Source: JAHEFU01 sp020440645 (GTDB taxonomy: Bacteria; 4484-113; JAFGCY01). From it: a stretch of DNA of 64,000 bases. The stretch is taken from NCBI GenBank assembly GCA_020440645.1, contig JAGRNR010000013.1, forward strand, positions 4,163-68,162. Direction: 5' to 3'. Position numbers and translations under genes: made by a program. Below, piece by piece: positions 59,457 through 64,000 of this stretch; positions within the stretch are counted from its first letter, which is position 1; every line of letters starts with the position of its first letter. Below the pieces are notes generated by a model that saw nothing but the letters and a program-made list of their open reading frames with translations, had not been told where the DNA came from and did no database searches.

Positions 59457-59462
59457 ATGTTA
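59457..59462 (-). promoter_or_regulatory. -10 box of leaderless tgt
   Basis: TAACAT, 6 nt before the GTG. Confidence 0.5.
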
Positions 59463-59487
59463 GCCGAGAGCCGGATGCCGGCAGTCG

Positions 59488-59515
59488 AAAAAAAGCCCCG
59501 GGGAGACCCCGGGGC
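59488..59515 (-). terminator. Terminator of BsuPI-like lipoprotein 3
   Basis: GCCCCGGGG-aga-CCCCGGGGC followed on the minus strand by seven T. It lies 40 bp past the stop codon and close to the tgt start. Confidence 0.9.
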
Positions 59516-59555
59516 GGTACTTTTACAATTGGAGGTTCGTTGATTGGTTGCCAGC

Positions 59556-60149
59556 TCAGTGGACGATGCCGTTGAGCCAGGCCAGGCCCTTCATCAGGAT
59601 CCAGGTGTTCACACCGTTGTGGCCGGCATAGGCATCGCACAGGCCCTGGATCGGGCGGCCATGGTTGTCACGCCCGTCCCAGTCCGCTGAGTACTCCTGG
59701 GTCTGGTAGGGATGCAGCACCAGATGGTCGGTGCCGAAGTGCTCGACCTCGCTGTCCGGCAGCAGCCAGCGCAGTACGCCGTTCTGGCGGATGCCGAACT
59801 TGTAGCGCCAGGTGTGCGGGTGGTAGTCGATGTGCCTCGTCGTGGCGCTGTTGTTGGTGACGCGCATCACCCAGCGGTAATGGCCGTTGTTGTCACCGAG
59901 CAGCTGGAACATGTAGTCGATGCCATCCCAGTAGGCCGCGCCGGCCGTCAGCACATACATGCCGGGGATCCAGGCGGTCTCCTTGTCTGCCTCGGCGGGC
60001 TCGGCACCCATCACGAAGCCGTCCATGGCCACGAAGCCATCGTCAGGCATTTCAGACGGCAGCATGGTGGTGCCGGTGTTGCCAGCGCAGGCTGCAAGCT
60101 GCAGCGCGAGGGCCAGTAGTAACAGAATCTGCGTGATCCGCTTTGCCAT
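59556..60149 (-). CDS. BsuPI-like lipoprotein 3
   Basis: A 197-residue lipoprotein with lipobox LAAC (C21). Core domain as in the other three: YVLTAGAAYWDGIDYMFQLL, VTNNSATTRHIDY, LHPYQTQEYSADW followed by DGRDNHGRPIQG. Strong TTGACA-17-TCTAAT promoter upstream, and GGAGCAGGAGGAAG before the ATG. It does not carry the shared leader of lipoproteins 1 and 2. It lies next to lipoprotein 4, which is also on the minus strand but has its own terminator. Confidence 0.8.
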   Translation of the reverse strand: MAKRITQILLLLALALQLAACAGNTGTTMLPSEMPDDGFVAMDGFVMGAEPAEADKETAWIPGMYVLTAGAAYWDGIDYMFQLLGDNNGHYRWVMRVTNNSATTRHIDYHPHTWRYKFGIRQNGVLRWLLPDSEVEHFGTDHLVLHPYQTQEYSADWDGRDNHGRPIQGLCDAYAGHNGVNTWILMKGLAWLNGIVH

Positions 60150-60224
60150 ATCTTCCTCCTGCTCCGCCAGTCCACTCTTGTTTGCAAGGGGCCAGGCCGG
60201 AATGCGTCTCAGGTTGATACCCTC

Positions 60225-60253
60225 ATTAGACTATGGGTCAGGAATGATGTCAA
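60225..60253 (-). promoter_or_regulatory. Promoter of BsuPI-like lipoprotein 3
   Basis: TTGACA (60248-60253), 17-nt spacer, TCTAAT (60225-60230); leader about 70 nt. Confidence 0.85.
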
Positions 60254-60310
60254 TTCTTTAACCACTACTTAACCGATTGCCAGTCTGGCGTTCCCGGAGA
60301 AATCAGGCAT

Positions 60311-60337
60311 AAAAAAAACCCCGGGCGGACCCGGGGC
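60311..60337 (-). terminator. Terminator of BsuPI-like lipoprotein 4
   Basis: CCCCGGG-tccg-CCCGGGG on the minus strand followed by eight T. Confidence 0.9.
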
Positions 60338-60391
60338 TTTGAGGTTCATGTTGTCAGACCTGAAAACTCAGGCCTGGCTCAGCTGGCTGGC

Positions 60392-60976
60392 TTACTTGCC
60401 GTTCAGCCAGGCGATACCGGACATGGTGTGGTTGCCACTGGCGGGACGATGGATGCACTTGGCGGTCACGAGACCCTGGATCTTGTGGCCGAAGTTGTCA
60501 CGTCCGTCCCACGGCACGACCTGGGTCAGCGGGGAGTACGGGGCGAGGGTGATGTCGCCGGCGGGCATCGGGCTGACGTAACCATTGGAGGTCCAGCGCT
60601 TCACGCCATGCTGGTCGATCCGGAAGGTGAAGCGGCGCACATGGTTGTTGTAATGAATAGTCTTCGGGAAGGCACTGTTGTTGGTCATGATGAAGTGCCA
60701 GAGGTAATGACCCTCATTGTTTCCATAGAGGCGGAACTGGTAGTCAATGCCATCGATGTAATCGGCACCGGAGGTGAGCACGTAGTAACCGGGGATGTAG
60801 TTGGCCGCAGCCTTGTCAGCCTCGGTCAGCTCGCTGCCCAGGTCAACACTCTGGCCGGCAACAAGGGAGTTGTCAGCAGGAGTCATGTCCAGTGAGTTTT
60901 CAGCGTTGCCACCGCAGGCAGCCAGCGCGAGCGCCAGGGCCAGCAGTGTCATGATCATCGTTATCCGCTTGAGCAT
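60392..60976 (-). CDS. BsuPI-like lipoprotein 4
   Basis: A 194-residue lipoprotein, lipobox LAAC (C21). The domain keeps YVLTSGADYIDGIDYQFRLY, TNNSAFPKTIHY and WDGRDNFGHKIQG, but the usual LxPYQTxEY motif is changed to LAPYSPLTQVVPW, so this copy is the most diverged in the core. The ATG follows GAGGTGGAAT. A clear -35/-10 pair was not identified upstream. Confidence 0.8.
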   Translation of the reverse strand: MLKRITMIMTLLALALALAACGGNAENSLDMTPADNSLVAGQSVDLGSELTEADKAAANYIPGYYVLTSGADYIDGIDYQFRLYGNNEGHYLWHFIMTNNSAFPKTIHYNNHVRRFTFRIDQHGVKRWTSNGYVSPMPAGDITLAPYSPLTQVVPWDGRDNFGHKIQGLVTAKCIHRPASGNHTMSGIAWLNGK

Positions 60977-61319
60977 ATTCCACCTCAGTATATGGTTGAG
61001 GAAGCGAGGTCAGTTATCGCTTACCGACGCTGCGAGCCTAACAGTTACCCGCCGCAGGAAGATTTAACAGTATGTTTGTACCGTCTGTCCAGTATTTAAT
61101 TTGCATTTAACCTTTGAAAATGCCAGTCTGCATCTGGCCTGAAGAGCCATCGTTGCCAGAATTCGAGGATAAATTGTGGATAACCATGTTTTCAGGTGGA
61201 TGCTGAAGCAAGAATGGCAGAGTTATGGACTTTAGGCTTGATGCTTCGGTTATATGAGTCATCATCACTAAGATAATAAGAAAAATGCTCTGATTTTTCT
61301 CCCTTATCAAACAAATGCA

Positions 61320-61347
61320 TTGACGCAGGGGTAGCACCCGTTATAAT
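61320..61347 (+). promoter_or_regulatory. groESL promoter
   Basis: TTGACG (61320-61325), 16-nt spacer, TATAAT (61342-61347). Confidence 0.85.
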
Positions 61348-61355
61348 TCCGCAGC

Positions 61356-61382
61356 TTAGCAGTCTCCCAGCGAGAGTGCCAG
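61356..61382. promoter_or_regulatory. Degenerate CIRCE element (HrcA operator)
   Basis: TTAGCAGTC-9 nt-GAGTGCCAG. The CIRCE consensus is TTAGCACTC-9 nt-GAGTGCTAA; matches are 8 of 9 and 7 of 9. It begins about 9 bp after the -10, the usual place. Confidence 0.8.
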
Positions 61383-61498
61383 CAGCGGAAAAACAGGCTT
61401 GCCAGATGATACGTCTGGCAGCAGGGGCATCATCACCAGCATCTCGCTGGTTTTTGCTCGTCAGAACTAACAGTATTGATACTGGAGGACTAATAGAA

Positions 61499-61804
61499 AT
61501 GGGAAAGGCCAGCAGCAAGTTTGCCTACACTCCGGCTCCCGGCCGGCTGATCGTCAAGTCGCTTGAGCAGGCTGAGCGTACCGACAGTGGTCTCTACCTT
61601 CCCGAGACCGCCAAGGAACGCCCGCAGCTCGCCGAGGTCGTCGCCTACACCCCGTCCCGCAATGAGAACGGCAAGGCCAACGATGCCCTCGTCTCCGTCG
61701 GTGACACGATCTTCCACAGCAAGTACGGCGGTACAGAGGTCAAGATCGACGGCGCCGACTTCCTGATCCTGCGTGAGGATGACGTCCTCGCAGTGAAGAA
61801 CTAA
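61499..61804 (+). CDS. groES: GroES co-chaperonin
   Basis: A 101-residue GroES, the heptameric lid of the GroEL folding chamber. Conserved GRLIVKSLEQAERTDSGLYLP, the mobile loop, VSVGDTIFHSKYGGTEVKIDG and the C-terminal LILREDDVLAV. ATG at 61499 after GGAGGACTAATAGAA; the upstream open frame covers the leader and the CIRCE element and is not coding. It forms an operon with groEL (64-bp gap) under a heat-shock-regulated promoter. Confidence 0.97.
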   Translation: MGKASSKFAYTPAPGRLIVKSLEQAERTDSGLYLPETAKERPQLAEVVAYTPSRNENGKANDALVSVGDTIFHSKYGGTEVKIDGADFLILREDDVLAVKN

Positions 61805-61868
61805 GCACGAACCATCACCCGCTGCCGGCAGTGCCGGCGGTTCACATAGATAAGAGGAGTAGATAGAA

Positions 61869-63521
<1,653 letters not shown>

Positions 63522-63630
63522 ATTCCTCTGCCCGCTCGTGCAAGCACTCGCGGGTCTGCAGGTCATTGGCCAGCTAAGCCGTCCAATGCCTGCCCGTGGC
63601 AGGAGTTAGGAAGATACATTGACTCCACAG

Positions 63631-63657
63631 GGAGGACCTCCGGGTCCTCCTTTTTTT
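63631..63657 (+). terminator. groESL terminator
   Basis: GGAGGACC-tccg-GGTCCTCC followed by seven T, about 110 bp past the groEL stop. Confidence 0.9.
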
Positions 63658-63661
63658 ACGT

Positions 63662-64000
63662 TCATAGCCCGATTCCGGGGAAAGCATTCTTGATCTTGAG
63701 GAAAAAATACTCGTCATCGCGGTAGCCATAGGCCATGCGCTTGATGACCTTGATCCTGTTGTTGATTCCCTCCAGTACGCTTGTGTTGAGTGGCCAGCGA
63801 GCATGGGAGATGATGCCCGGAATGTAGGGTTCCAGTCTGGCAACGAACTTCAGCAGGGGCTCGATCATGCTCTCCTCGGCGATTGCCTTCCACTCCTGCC
63901 ACGCCCTTCGGGCATACCCTTGATGTCTGTACTTCCAGAGTTGCTTGAGTTGATCCTTCAGGATGTAGACAAGTGACAGTGCCTCATTGGCATTAAGCAT
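63662..64000 (-). CDS. ISL3-family transposase (C-terminal part)
   Basis: The last 112 or so residues of an IS transposase; the gene continues past the right edge. LNTSVLEGINNRIKVIKRMA and GYRDDEYFFLKI match the end of the DDE domain of ISL3-type transposases, including the last acidic residue of the triad (the E in LEGINN). It lies only 4 bp from the T-run of the groESL terminator, so the element may have inserted right behind the operon. Its inverted-repeat end could not be located, and copy state (intact or remnant) cannot be judged from this piece. Confidence 0.85.
   Translation of the reverse strand: MLNANEALSLVYILKDQLKQLWKYRHQGYARRAWQEWKAIAEESMIEPLLKFVARLEPYIPGIISHARWPLNTSVLEGINNRIKVIKRMAYGYRDDEYFFLKIKNAFPGIGL

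Larger units (their letters stand above)
60977..61498. other. 522-bp gap upstream of groES
   Basis: No gene. AT-rich. Contains one perfect DnaA box on the reverse strand (TGTGGATAA, 61175-61183), then the groES promoter and CIRCE-like element. The last 110 nt are the groES leader. Confidence 0.6.

Noticed and set aside
59556..60976. Shared leader RNA upstream of lipoproteins 3 and 4
   Set aside because: Their leaders lack the CGGTTTGG/CAGGAA pattern; only lipoproteins 1 and 2 have it.

Overview
The window is a 64 kb piece of a GC-rich bacterial chromosome. It carries housekeeping genes (lexA, dnaN, tgt, tatD, groES-groEL) among many lineage-specific lipoproteins, membrane proteins and secreted beta-propeller proteins. 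Lipobox signal peptides, a dihaem cytochrome c lipoprotein and a DUF3084-type protein suggest an envelope-rich, probably diderm organism. DUF3084 is known mainly from cyanobacteria, Deinococcus and relatives, but the sequence alone does not let me name a phylum. A trait that recurs throughout is leaderless transcription: many genes have a -10 hexamer exactly 6 nt before an ATG or GTG and no Shine-Dalgarno. Other genes, including groES, groEL and DUF1028, use normal Shine-Dalgarno sites.

Layout. 0-6.2 kb: a partial ABC ATPase, a DinB-like protein, a DUF1028 protein and twin lipoproteins. 6.3-13 kb: two BsuPI-like lipoproteins sharing a conserved promoter and structured leader, lexA with an operator inside its promoter, and two secreted or anchored beta-propeller proteins. 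13-18.3 kb: a secreted protein, cytochrome c, VOC and DUF488 proteins. 18.3-26.7 kb: five tandem TPR-TIR genes, separated by inverted arrays of octamer repeats and each with its own extended -10 leaderless promoter. 26.7-39.3 kb: acyltransferase, TatD, FapA-like, a methylase-fold protein with degenerate motifs, a serine hydrolase, acylphosphatase, an alkyltransferase-like protein and HicB. 39.4-44.8 kb: dnaN, an AT-rich gap, an HD protein and two parS sites, which suggest the replication origin is not far away. 44.8-59.5 kb: a hydantoinase subunit, envelope proteins, DUF4349, a DciA-like protein, an ATP-grasp enzyme, and tgt with small membrane proteins. 59.5-64 kb: two more BsuPI-like lipoproteins, groESL under a degenerate CIRCE element, and the end of an ISL3-type transposase.

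The most unusual material is (1) the TPR-TIR cluster, a possible defence or signalling locus; (2) a class of intergenic elements made of 7-, 8- or 9-bp units in inverted arms, with a different unit at each type of locus, often sitting where a -35 box would lie; (3) the leaderless promoter rule; and (4) a leader RNA with compensatory base changes upstream of two lipoprotein genes. No tRNA, rRNA or CRISPR array was seen.
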